Source of the DNA: Pedobacter panaciterrae
Lineage (GTDB): Bacteria; Bacteroidota; Bacteroidia; Sphingobacteriales; Sphingobacteriaceae
Direction: 5' to 3'
DNA: 64,000 nt
NCBI RefSeq assembly: GCF_001636695.1
Contig: NZ_LGEL01000014.1
Coordinates: forward strand, 17,728-81,727
Below are positions 8,600-16,606 of this stretch, piece by piece. The notes under the pieces are model-generated. The model had not been told where the DNA came from. It made no database searches and saw only the letters and a list, made by a program, of their open reading frames with translations. The position numbers and the translations under genes were made by a program. The stretch's first letter is position 1, and every line of letters begins with the position of its first letter.

Positions 8600-9481
8600 T
8601 TAAACCAGTTCGCGATTTACGTAATCAAAGCTTTGCTTAATACTTACAAAAGGATCCTTTGAAAAATTCTCCTGCTCTACAATTAAGTGTTTAAGGCCTG
8701 ATTCTTTAGCGTGCTTATAGATGCTCTTAAAGTCGATTTTTCCACTGCCCACTTCTGTGTTAATGGTATTGTCGGCTTTATCCATATCCTTTACATGCCA
8801 CATTACAAAACGGCCCGGATGTTTCGCAAACAATGCAAGAGGATCGTTTCCAGATCTTACAACCCAGTATAAATCCATCTCAAACTGAACATTTTTCTTG
8901 TCAGTTTCCTCAAGCAGGATTTCATAGCCCGTAGTGTCTCCGTATTTTGTAAATTCAAAATCGTGATTATGATAAGCTAATTGTAATCCAGATTTAGCGC
9001 ATAATTCTGCTGCTTCATTTAATCTTGCTGCTACCTTTTTAAAACCATCAAGGTCAGGTCTTAATGACGCATCCAGATAAGGGCAGGTAAGATACTCCAT
9101 ATTCAAAGCTACAGCGCCTTCAATTAAAGGTTTAACTTCGTCCAGGTTACCGCTTTTAATAAATCCATCTAAGCCAAAATGACCACTGGGAGCTTTTAGT
9201 CCATTCGCATCAAGTAAGCCTTTAAATGTTTTGGCATCCAGACCCCAAAATCCTGCATCAGCAGTGTAACCATAGGTTTCAACTTCCTTATACCCAGCTT
9301 TTGCTACCTTTTCTATTACACCTTTTACATCCTTAGGTAATAACTCTCTTAAGGTATAAAGTTGTAGACCAATTGGGTGAGCACCTGCTGCCGGAGTGCT
9401 GCTGCAAGCAAAAGATGGCAGTAACGCTGCACCTGCAACGGCAATACCTGCCTGCTTAATAAAATTTCTTCTAGAATTCAT
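8600..9481 (-). CDS. Exported sugar isomerase/epimerase-like TIM barrel protein
   Basis: I chose ATG at 9481 (MNSRRNFIKQAG), because it puts the twin-arginine motif at the N-terminus and lies ten bases after the upstream stop; an ATG at 9502 would overlap the upstream gene. A Tat signal (SRRNFIK) leads to a cysteine in SFACSS, so the mature protein may be a lipoprotein. The remainder is a xylose-isomerase-like TIM barrel with candidate metal-site segments YHNHDFEF, FEMDLYW, WHVKD and VEQE. Members of this superfamily isomerise, epimerise or eliminate on keto-sugars. In this operon a step on a 3-keto-glycoside in the periplasm is likely, but the exact reaction is unknown. It is the last gene of the operon. 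Confidence 0.85.
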   Translation of the reverse strand: MNSRRNFIKQAGIAVAGAALLPSFACSSTPAAGAHPIGLQLYTLRELLPKDVKGVIEKVAKAGYKEVETYGYTADAGFWGLDAKTFKGLLDANGLKAPSGHFGLDGFIKSGNLDEVKPLIEGAVALNMEYLTCPYLDASLRPDLDGFKKVAARLNEAAELCAKSGLQLAYHNHDFEFTKYGDTTGYEILLEETDKKNVQFEMDLYWVVRSGNDPLALFAKHPGRFVMWHVKDMDKADNTINTEVGSGKIDFKSIYKHAKESGLKHLIVEQENFSKDPFVSIKQSFDYVNRELV

Positions 9482-9491
9482 AGTTTTTGAA

Positions 9492-10373
9492 TTATACATC
9501 ACAAATATTTACTGCTTCTCTTAATGACTTTATACCGTCTTTATTCTTTGGAATAAATTCCTGAGCAAGATAGCCTTTGAAGCCAGTAGCTAAAATAGCT
9601 TTAATAATGGCAGGATAAAATAGTTCCTGAGTATCATCAATCTCATTTCTTCCGGGTACGCCGGCAGTGTGGTAATGTGAAATGTATTGGTGGCTACTTC
9701 TAATAGTACTGATTACATTCCCTTCATCAATCTGCATGTGGTAAATGTCATAAAGTAATTTAAAGTTTTCAGAGCCTAATCTTTTGCATAGCTCAACACC
9801 CCATGGAGTATTGTCGCATTGATAATCTTTATGGTTAACTTTACTGTTCAGTAGTTCCATAACCAATACTACATTATGCTTTTCTGCAATCGGAATTACT
9901 TGTTTTAAGCCTTCCACACAGTTGTTCCATCCGGTCTCATCGTCTTTACCTCTACGACTTCCGCTAAAGCAGATCAATTGCTTATATCCGGCTTCAGCAA
10001 CTTTAGGAATCATTTCTGAATAATTTTTAATCAGCGTTGCATGAAACTTTGTATCGTTCCATCCGTCTTCCAGATTTATTTCTGCCCCATTACACATCGA
10101 AGAGTATAGACCATGTTTTTTTAAAGTCGCCCAATCATTAGGGCCAACAAGATCTATCGCTTTAATGCCAATTTTTTTTGCCTCGATACATAATGTATCA
10201 AGATCTATGCTTCCAAAGCACCAACGGCAAACAGAATGATTTACGTTTCCTTTTAACATAGTTGACTTATATGGCTCAAGAGCAAAAGCGGGCAAAGCTG
10301 CCGAAACACCTAAAGCGGCGGTTCCGGCAACAATATTTTTCAGTGCAGTTCTCCTGCTTAATTCTGATTCCAT
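9492..10373 (-). CDS. Tat-exported hydroxypyruvate isomerase-like TIM barrel protein
   Basis: A 293-residue protein with a Tat signal (SRRTALKNIVAG) and a likely signal peptidase site near ALPAFALEP. The TIM barrel resembles hydroxypyruvate isomerase and related proteins. The metal-binding quartet of the superfamily is complete: E173, D209, H235 and E272. Known members act on small keto-acids or keto-sugars in the cytoplasm; export by Tat suggests a cofactor or metal is loaded before transport and that this one works in the periplasm. It lies 37 bases after the MFS gene in the operon. Function within 3-keto-sugar metabolism is inferred. Confidence 0.85.
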   Translation of the reverse strand: MESELSRRTALKNIVAGTAALGVSAALPAFALEPYKSTMLKGNVNHSVCRWCFGSIDLDTLCIEAKKIGIKAIDLVGPNDWATLKKHGLYSSMCNGAEINLEDGWNDTKFHATLIKNYSEMIPKVAEAGYKQLICFSGSRRGKDDETGWNNCVEGLKQVIPIAEKHNVVLVMELLNSKVNHKDYQCDNTPWGVELCKRLGSENFKLLYDIYHMQIDEGNVISTIRSSHQYISHYHTAGVPGRNEIDDTQELFYPAIIKAILATGFKGYLAQEFIPKNKDGIKSLREAVNICDV

Positions 10374-10410
10374 TTTTTAAATATCTAAATTTTGATTTGG
10401 TTCAAATAGA

Positions 10411-11652
10411 TTAATGGGCAATTGCTTCGTCTTCAATTTTCTTTTTGTCGTTGAAAGTTAAAGCAAATAATAAGAAAACTACCAATGCAATACCAGATGG
10501 GATTAGCCATACCATTTTCCAGTCGGCAGCACCATTAGCACCTTTGTAAGTGTCTGTAATCCATCCTGCAACTTCAAATCCGATAAGCATACCTACACCA
10601 TATGTAGCTAAGGTAATTAATCCCTGAGCAGCACTTTTGTATCTTTCGCCAGCTTTTGAGTTGGTGTAGATCTGTCCTGATACAAAGAAGAAATCATAGC
10701 AAATACCGTGTAAAGCAATACCAATTAAGATCATAAAGCTAAGCTCTCCTGCATTTCCGTAGGCAAATAACAAGTACCTAACAGACCATGCAAGCATACC
10801 TACAAGTATAGTTTTCTTGAATCCGTATTTCTTGAAGAAGAAAGGAATTAGTAGTAAAAACAATGCTTCTGAAATCTGGCCTATTGCCATTTTACCTGTT
10901 GGTCCTTCAATACCGATATTAGATAAGAAAGGGTGTGCATTTTGATAGTAGAATGCCAGAGGGATACAAATAAGTATAGCAGAAACGAAAAATATAGCAA
11001 AGTTTTTGTCCTTTAATAATTTCAATGCGTCAAGACCTAAGATATCACCGATTTTTACTTTCTCACCTGCAGCCACTTTTGGTGGAGTTTTAGGTAGCGT
11101 GAAACTAAATAAGCCCAGTGCTAACGAAGCAATACCAGCCATAAGGAATGTGTTTTTCAATAAACCAGCAGATAAAGCTTCAGGTGAATCCCAAATAAAC
11201 AAGTAACTGATAATTAATCCGGCAGCGATCCAGCCTATAGTTCCAAAGATTCTAATATTAGCAAACTCTTTTTCAGGATCTTTCATTTGGTTAAATGAAA
11301 CTGAATTTACTAAAGCAAGCGTTGGCATATAAAGAATCATGTAGCCCAATACATATGGGTAAAAAACAGAGATATCTGTAGCAGTATACATTTGATACAT
11401 CAGTACAGCTCCAAGTAAGTGTAAAACTCCCAGAATCTTTTCTGCATTGAAAAATCTATCTGCAATTAAACCGATGATAAAAGGAGCAACAATAGCCCCC
11501 CATGATTGGGTTGAAAAAACAGCGGCAGTTTCTGAACCTGAAGCAGATAGGTTTTTGTCCAGAAAAGTACCTAAGGTAACAAACCATGATCCCCAGATAA
11601 AAAATTCCAGGAACATCATGATTGATAGTTTGACACGGTTAGTCGTATTCAT
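10411..11652 (-). CDS. MFS transporter, nucleoside:H+ symporter-like
   Basis: A 413-residue polytopic membrane protein with about twelve hydrophobic segments. It opens with the FLEFFIWGSWFVTLG pattern of the NupG-like nucleoside:H+ symporter family and ends in a charged tail. In Bacteroidetes, proteins of this type are common in operons with DUF1080, Gfo/Idh and TIM-barrel genes, where a sugar or keto-sugar substrate is more likely than nucleosides. Here it probably imports the product of periplasmic glycoside processing for the two cytoplasmic enzymes encoded upstream. The substrate is not readable from sequence. Confidence 0.87.
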   Translation of the reverse strand: MNTTNRVKLSIMMFLEFFIWGSWFVTLGTFLDKNLSASGSETAAVFSTQSWGAIVAPFIIGLIADRFFNAEKILGVLHLLGAVLMYQMYTATDISVFYPYVLGYMILYMPTLALVNSVSFNQMKDPEKEFANIRIFGTIGWIAAGLIISYLFIWDSPEALSAGLLKNTFLMAGIASLALGLFSFTLPKTPPKVAAGEKVKIGDILGLDALKLLKDKNFAIFFVSAILICIPLAFYYQNAHPFLSNIGIEGPTGKMAIGQISEALFLLLIPFFFKKYGFKKTILVGMLAWSVRYLLFAYGNAGELSFMILIGIALHGICYDFFFVSGQIYTNSKAGERYKSAAQGLITLATYGVGMLIGFEVAGWITDTYKGANGAADWKMVWLIPSGIALVVFLLFALTFNDKKKIEDEAIAH

Positions 11653-11685
11653 ATTCGGGTTTTCGTTAATCTTTAAAAGTATAAA

Positions 11686-12381
11686 TTACAGTTCTTTAAT
11701 CATAATATTACGGTACCAAACAGGATCACCATGATCCTGAAGTGCTATTTTTCCTGATTTGAAAGTTCCGAAACCATCCCATCCACCAAATTTACTTTTT
11801 GATACCAGGGCTTTCCAGTTTTCATCCCAAAGTGTAGTAGTTACTACTTTAACACCATTCAGTCTTAATTCAAGTGCTCCATTATTACTGATTACTTCAG
11901 CTGTATTCCACTCTCCAACAGGCTTTACCGGTTCAGAGTTACTTTTTATAAGATCATACAAATCCCCTGCTCTGTGCTTGGTTATCTTTCCGTCCGGGTG
12001 ACCGTCGTTATCCAAAACCTGCATTTCTAAACCTGTACTGTATGTAGCACCATATTTTTTTGGGTCTTCGTGTACATAGAAAATAATACCGCTATTGGAT
12101 TTTGGAGCTACTTTCCATTCCAGTTTTAAATGAAAATTGCTGTATTCCTTGTCCGTTACTAAATCCCCTCCACCATCATTTTGTCCGTTTGGATCAAAGT
12201 GAAGTGTTCCATCTTCTACTTTCCATTTACTGCCGGCGGTTGTTTTTCCATAGGTGTGCCAACCGGCAGTAGTTTTACCATCAAATAGTTTGGTAAAACC
12301 TTTTGTACCTTTTTGACTTTTTGTACTACTGCAGCTCATTATTGTTGTTAAGATCAGCGCAGAGAAAATATATTTTTTCAT
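11686..12381 (-). CDS. DUF1080 lipoprotein, 3-keto-disaccharide hydrolase family
   Basis: A 231-residue protein with a lipoprotein signal (MKKYIFSALILTTIMSC, Cys at 17) and a single DUF1080 domain from about residue 30 (LFDGKTTAGWHTYG) to the end (WYRNIMIKEL). This laminin-G-like beta-sandwich family is named for hydrolysis of 3-keto-disaccharides, and some members act as lyases on 3-keto-glucosides. Length is that of the single-domain form. It lies directly before the MFS gene and after a Tat-exported Gfo/Idh gene. In this operon it is the best candidate for the enzyme that cleaves the oxidised glycoside. Hydrolase versus lyase activity cannot be told from the sequence. Confidence 0.9.
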   Translation of the reverse strand: MKKYIFSALILTTIMSCSSTKSQKGTKGFTKLFDGKTTAGWHTYGKTTAGSKWKVEDGTLHFDPNGQNDGGGDLVTDKEYSNFHLKLEWKVAPKSNSGIIFYVHEDPKKYGATYSTGLEMQVLDNDGHPDGKITKHRAGDLYDLIKSNSEPVKPVGEWNTAEVISNNGALELRLNGVKVVTTTLWDENWKALVSKSKFGGWDGFGTFKSGKIALQDHGDPVWYRNIMIKEL

Positions 12382-12409
12382 TATTTGTTTTAAAATTGTT
12401 CTTTAAGTT

Positions 12410-13867
12410 TTATGCGCCCAAAGTCCAGCCTTTGCGATACTCACGTTTTACGTATTGGTTCACATCATCAAGGTTAGTAACCTTCATCAGGTCATTATCC
12501 CACAGTAATTTAATATTCCGGCCAGGATAAGAGATTTTCCCTTCACTGTTTTTACGTTGAACATCAACACCACGAATAGCAAGGTTTGCCATTAATAGAG
12601 CTTCTGTAAGCGGGCCTGCAATTTCAAAAGGAGAACTTACTTCCTGCTTGCCATAACCGGCAATAGCAGCTTCAACCCATTGTTTATAGTGACCGCTTGA
12701 ACCGCCTTGTACACGAGCAAATTTCTGCGCTACTTTGATGTCTTTGTTTTTAGTTAAAGGAAGTAATTTTGGATTTGCGCTATAAGTTTCGCACATCATT
12801 TTTCCTTTTGTACCAATAAACAAGGTTCCATTACCTCCGTCGCCAAAGGTTTCATTAGCTTGTAATTCTTCTGGTCTTTCAGGTTGGATACCACCATCCA
12901 TCCAGTGTACAGTAACATCGCCCTTGGTTTTAGTTGTTTTAGGGAATTTCAAGGTCACATGGCTTGATGGAGGGCAGCTATCAGGGAAATATCCTCTTTT
13001 GAACTCATCAACATATACAGAACCAACACTGGCCTGAACTTCGCTTGCATATTTTAAATTTAAAACGCTAAACGGAGCTTCAAGCAAGTGGCAGCCCATA
13101 TCTCCAAGAGCACCAGTACCATAATCCCACCAGCCACGCCAGTTAAACGGAACTAATTTATCTACATAGTCTTTATATGGGGCAGTACCTAACCAAAGAT
13201 CCCAATCAAGATCTGATGGTACCTGAGCTTTGTTAGCTGACCATGGAATACCCTGAGGCCACACCGGACGATCTGTCCAGGCATAAACCGTGTGTACATC
13301 TCCAATCAATCCTGCATCATACCATTCTTTCATTTGTCTCGGACCATCATTTGAAGCCCCCTGATTTCCCATTTGGGTAACCACTTTATATTTTTTAGCA
13401 GCAGCTGTTAAAGCTCTTGCTTCATAAATATCATGAGTTAATGGTTTCTGCACATACACATGTTTACCCAACTGCATTGCTGCAAGGGCAATAATGGCAT
13501 GGTTATGATCTGGAGTAGAAACAGAAACGGCATCAAAATTTTTAGCTTCCTTATCCATCAATTCGCGCCAGTCCTTATAATATTTAGCCTTAGGAAAAGC
13601 TTTTACGCTATTCGCAGCTCTTGAATCATGCACATCACATAAAAAGCCAATATCGGCTTTCCCGCTTTTTGCAAATTCAGCAATATCAGACTGACCCTTC
13701 CCGCCTGCACCAATCCCCGCAACAATTAATCTGTCGCTTGGAGCTAGAAATCCTTTCCCGCCCAAAACATGACGCGGAACTATCATAAATGCAGATGCTG
13801 CAATAGCTGATGTTTTTAGAAAACTACGTCTGTTTGTAGCATTCTGATCTTTTTTTGTTTCTTCCAT
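12410..13867 (-). CDS. Tat-exported Gfo/Idh/MocA-family oxidoreductase
   Basis: A 485-residue protein with Tat signal TNRRSFLKTSAIAASA at about 11-26, a Rossmann domain starting RLIVAGIGAGGKG and the C-terminal alpha/beta oxidoreductase domain. The usual EKP motif is QKP here, with K141 as the likely catalytic lysine. Like glucose-fructose oxidoreductase it probably carries a tightly bound NAD(P) through the Tat system, since free NAD is absent from the periplasm. It may interconvert 3-keto and 3-hydroxy sugars outside the cytoplasm. It lies between the cytochrome c gene and the DUF1080 gene. A second family member without export signal is encoded at 15446. Confidence 0.9.
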   Translation of the reverse strand: MEETKKDQNATNRRSFLKTSAIAASAFMIVPRHVLGGKGFLAPSDRLIVAGIGAGGKGQSDIAEFAKSGKADIGFLCDVHDSRAANSVKAFPKAKYYKDWRELMDKEAKNFDAVSVSTPDHNHAIIALAAMQLGKHVYVQKPLTHDIYEARALTAAAKKYKVVTQMGNQGASNDGPRQMKEWYDAGLIGDVHTVYAWTDRPVWPQGIPWSANKAQVPSDLDWDLWLGTAPYKDYVDKLVPFNWRGWWDYGTGALGDMGCHLLEAPFSVLNLKYASEVQASVGSVYVDEFKRGYFPDSCPPSSHVTLKFPKTTKTKGDVTVHWMDGGIQPERPEELQANETFGDGGNGTLFIGTKGKMMCETYSANPKLLPLTKNKDIKVAQKFARVQGGSSGHYKQWVEAAIAGYGKQEVSSPFEIAGPLTEALLMANLAIRGVDVQRKNSEGKISYPGRNIKLLWDNDLMKVTNLDDVNQYVKREYRKGWTLGA

Positions 13868-13893
13868 GGTTCTATTTGGTTAGGTAGGTTGAA

Positions 13894-14367
13894 TTATTTT
13901 TTAAGTGATAAAATATATTTTACCATTTCTTTTGCATCGTCTTTACTTAATGATGGGTGAGGGGTCATTGGAATTGCTCCCCAAACGCCTTGTCCACCTG
14001 CAATGATTTTCTCAGCAAGATGTTCAATGTTCTCATCAGTTGCAGGATATTTACCAGCTACATTTACATAAGCAGGACCAACAAGTTTTTGAGTTTTGCT
14101 GTGACATGCAAGGCAGTCAGATTTAGCAATCAGGGCTTCGCCTTTTGATTTTTCAGCGGCTGCTGCCGGAGCAGGTGCTGCTGTTGCCGGAGTAGCTTCT
14201 TTTACAGCTGTATCGGTAGCAGCAGGAGTAGCAGCTTCAGTAGCATGTGCCGACGTTGATGTGTTAGCCGAATCTGCTGCTTTATTTGCTGCAGCTCTTT
14301 CTTCCGGACTTGCACATGAGGCCATAAAGATTGCTAAACAGCCTAAAACAAATAGTGTTCTTTTCAT
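13894..14367 (-). CDS. Lipoprotein c-type cytochrome with a low-complexity linker
   Basis: A 157-residue protein with a lipoprotein signal (FMASCASPEE, Cys near 18), then an Ala/Thr/Pro-rich linker of about 50 residues, then a compact cytochrome c domain. Heme attachment is C85-L-A-C88-H89; M134 in IPMTPHP is the likely axial ligand. The linker would tether the heme domain at a distance from the membrane. Its place within the dehydrogenase operon suggests it takes electrons from the GMC dehydrogenase and passes them to the respiratory chain. Confidence 0.92.
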   Translation of the reverse strand: MKRTLFVLGCLAIFMASCASPEERAAANKAADSANTSTSAHATEAATPAATDTAVKEATPATAAPAPAAAAEKSKGEALIAKSDCLACHSKTQKLVGPAYVNVAGKYPATDENIEHLAEKIIAGGQGVWGAIPMTPHPSLSKDDAKEMVKYILSLKK

Positions 14368-14378
14368 TGTTGTGTGTA

Positions 14379-15437
14379 TTATTTATCTAAACCTAAAATT
14401 CTGTTATTGAAATCGTCATCACCACCAGAAGCAGCGAAATCATCGAATGCTTTATTGGTTACTTTAATGATATTCTTTTTAATGAATTCAGCACCTTCTC
14501 TGGCGCCAACTTCAGCATCCTTAATGCAGCATTCCCATTCCATTACTGCCCATCCTTTGTAATCATATTGCGCAAGTTTACTGAATATGGTTTTGAAATC
14601 CACTTGTCCATCACCAGGAGAACGATATCTTCCGGCGCGGTTTGCCCAGCTTTGATAGCCACCAAAGGTGCCTTGTTTTCCTGTAGCATTAAATTCCGAA
14701 TCTTTAACATGGAATGCTTTTATGCGCTCATGATAAAAATCAATATACTGGATATAATCAAGTTGCTGTAATACAAAGTGAGATGGATCGTAAAGTAAGC
14801 ATGCACGTGGGTGATTGTTCACTTTTTCAAGGAACATTTCATAAGTGATGCCATCAAAAAGATCTTCGCCCGGATGTATTTCGTAACATACATCTACACC
14901 ACAGGTGTCGAACTCATTTAATATCGGTGTCCACCTTTTTGCCAGTTCAGTAAAAGCTGCATCAACTAGTCCTTCCGGGCGTTGAGGCCATGGATGGAAC
15001 ATATGCCATAGCAACGAACCGCTAAAGGTAGCATGTGCATTTAAACCAAGATTCTGAGATGCTTTTGCAGCATATTTTAATTGCTGTACTGCCCATTCAG
15101 TTCTGGCTTTTGGATTGTTTTTGTACTGATCAGGAGCAAAGGCATCAAATGCAAGGTCGTATGCCGGATGTACTGCAACCAGCTGACCTTGTAAATGTGT
15201 CGACAATTCCGTGATTTCCAAACCGTATGATCTAACCTTACCGGTTAATTCATCAGCATAAGTTTTGCTTTCTGCTGCTTTTTGAAGGTCAATAAACCTT
15301 GCGTCAAGCGTGGGCATCTGGATACCTTTAAAGCCTAAGCCCGCCGCCCATTCACAAATAGCATCTAAAGAATTAAAAGGAGCCTCGTCACCAATAAATT
15401 GGGCAAGAAAAACTCCAGGACCTTTAAGTGTTGTCAT
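14379..15437 (-). CDS. Cytoplasmic sugar isomerase/epimerase-like TIM barrel protein
   Basis: A 352-residue xylose-isomerase-like TIM barrel protein without a signal peptide, so probably cytoplasmic. The metal quartet of the superfamily is complete: E186 (CYEIHPGED), D217 (YDPSHF), H243 (AFHVKD) and E300 (MEWEC). The gene lies nine bases after the non-exported Gfo/Idh gene and 11 bases before the cytochrome gene. A TIM barrel paired with a Gfo/Idh enzyme is a recurring arrangement for keto-sugar conversion, as in inositol and C-glycoside catabolism. I infer that this pair handles the imported keto-sugar; the exact reaction is unknown. Confidence 0.87.
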   Translation of the reverse strand: MTTLKGPGVFLAQFIGDEAPFNSLDAICEWAAGLGFKGIQMPTLDARFIDLQKAAESKTYADELTGKVRSYGLEITELSTHLQGQLVAVHPAYDLAFDAFAPDQYKNNPKARTEWAVQQLKYAAKASQNLGLNAHATFSGSLLWHMFHPWPQRPEGLVDAAFTELAKRWTPILNEFDTCGVDVCYEIHPGEDLFDGITYEMFLEKVNNHPRACLLYDPSHFVLQQLDYIQYIDFYHERIKAFHVKDSEFNATGKQGTFGGYQSWANRAGRYRSPGDGQVDFKTIFSKLAQYDYKGWAVMEWECCIKDAEVGAREGAEFIKKNIIKVTNKAFDDFAASGGDDDFNNRILGLDK

Positions 15438-15445
15438 GATATTTT

Positions 15446-16606
15446 TTATATTTTAAAATCTGACCATTTTTGATCTGATTGGCTTGAAGCCACTACTGTG
15501 TCAATAAATGCCATACCTCTTACGCCGTCTTCCACTTTAGGGAAATCCAACATAGCTTCTGTAGGTGTGGTGCCATGAATTTTTGCTGAAACGGTTAAAG
15601 CAAAGTTCCTGTAGATATTTGCAAATGCCTCTAAGTAACCTTCCGGGTGACCTCCCGGTACGCGGGTATTGTGTTTAGCAATATCAGAAAGATAAGCCTG
15701 ACCAGCACGGTAAATCTGCGCAGGCTCATTAAGCCATTTTAAAGTAAGTGTATTAGGCTCTTGCTGGTTCCATTCTAAACCACCTTTTTCACCGTAAATT
15801 CTAATTTTCAGTGCATTTTCTTCACCAGCAGCAACCTGCGATGCAACCAATACACCATTAGCCCCGTTATCAAATTTTAATAATACGTTACCATCATCAT
15901 CAAGACCTCTGCCTTCAACAACAATGTTAAGATCAGCACATAGTTTAGTGATTTTTGCACCAGAAATATATTCAGCCAATTGCGCTGCATGGGTACCTAT
16001 ATCACCCATACAACCACTTTTTCCGCTTTTTTTAGGGTCTGTGCGCCATGCAGCACCAGCATTTCCTTCTCTCTCAGTAAGTGTACTTAACCAGCCCTGA
16101 GGATATTCAACTAATACTTTTCTGATAGCACCTAGTTTTCCTTCTTTAACCATTTGTCTGGCTTGTTTTACCATTGGGTAACCAGAGTAAGTGTGAGTTA
16201 GGCATAAAATTAAACCAGTTTCCTGTACCTTTTGCTGAAGTAATTTAGCCTCTTCAAGAGATAATGCAATTGGTTTTTCAATTACTACGTTAAACCCATG
16301 ATCCAATGCCATCATTGCAGGAGCAAAGTGAGCAAAATTTGGGGTAACGATAGTTACAAAGTCGATACGTTTGTCAGCAGGTAATTTGCTTTCCTTTTCA
16401 ATCATCTCCTCATAGTTCAAATAAACCCTGTCTTCCGGAAGGAACAACATCTCACCAGATTCTTTGGCAATTTCCGGGTTTATACTCAATGCTCCGCAGC
16501 AAAATTCTACCTGGCCGTCAATGTTAGCGGCAATACGATGAACTGCACCGATAAACGCGTCTTTACCGCCGCCTACCATGCCCATTCTAATTTTTCTTGT
16601 TTTCAT
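15446..16606 (-). CDS. Cytoplasmic Gfo/Idh/MocA-family oxidoreductase
   Basis: A 386-residue NAD(P)-dependent oxidoreductase with no export signal. The Rossmann domain begins RMGMVGGGKDAFIG; the dinucleotide and substrate motif EKPIAL holds the likely catalytic K111. The C-terminal half has the substrate-binding domain with GCMGDIGTHAAQLAEY. Its ATG overlaps the GMC stop by one base (TAATG), so translation is probably coupled. It may reduce a 3-keto-sugar to the normal sugar after import, or oxidise a sugar in the other direction; the direction cannot be told from sequence. Confidence 0.9.
   Translation of the reverse strand: MKTRKIRMGMVGGGKDAFIGAVHRIAANIDGQVEFCCGALSINPEIAKESGEMLFLPEDRVYLNYEEMIEKESKLPADKRIDFVTIVTPNFAHFAPAMMALDHGFNVVIEKPIALSLEEAKLLQQKVQETGLILCLTHTYSGYPMVKQARQMVKEGKLGAIRKVLVEYPQGWLSTLTEREGNAGAAWRTDPKKSGKSGCMGDIGTHAAQLAEYISGAKITKLCADLNIVVEGRGLDDDGNVLLKFDNGANGVLVASQVAAGEENALKIRIYGEKGGLEWNQQEPNTLTLKWLNEPAQIYRAGQAYLSDIAKHNTRVPGGHPEGYLEAFANIYRNFALTVSAKIHGTTPTEAMLDFPKVEDGVRGMAFIDTVVASSQSDQKWSDFKI

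Noticed and set aside
9482-9502. Upstream ATG at 9502 for the last operon gene
   Set aside because: It would overlap the preceding gene and bury the twin-arginine motif behind seven extra residues; ATG 9481 fits the Tat signal and spacing better.
10411-11652. Calling the MFS protein a nucleoside permease
   Set aside because: The family resemblance is real, but no nucleoside genes are near and the operon handles glycosides, so I kept the substrate open.
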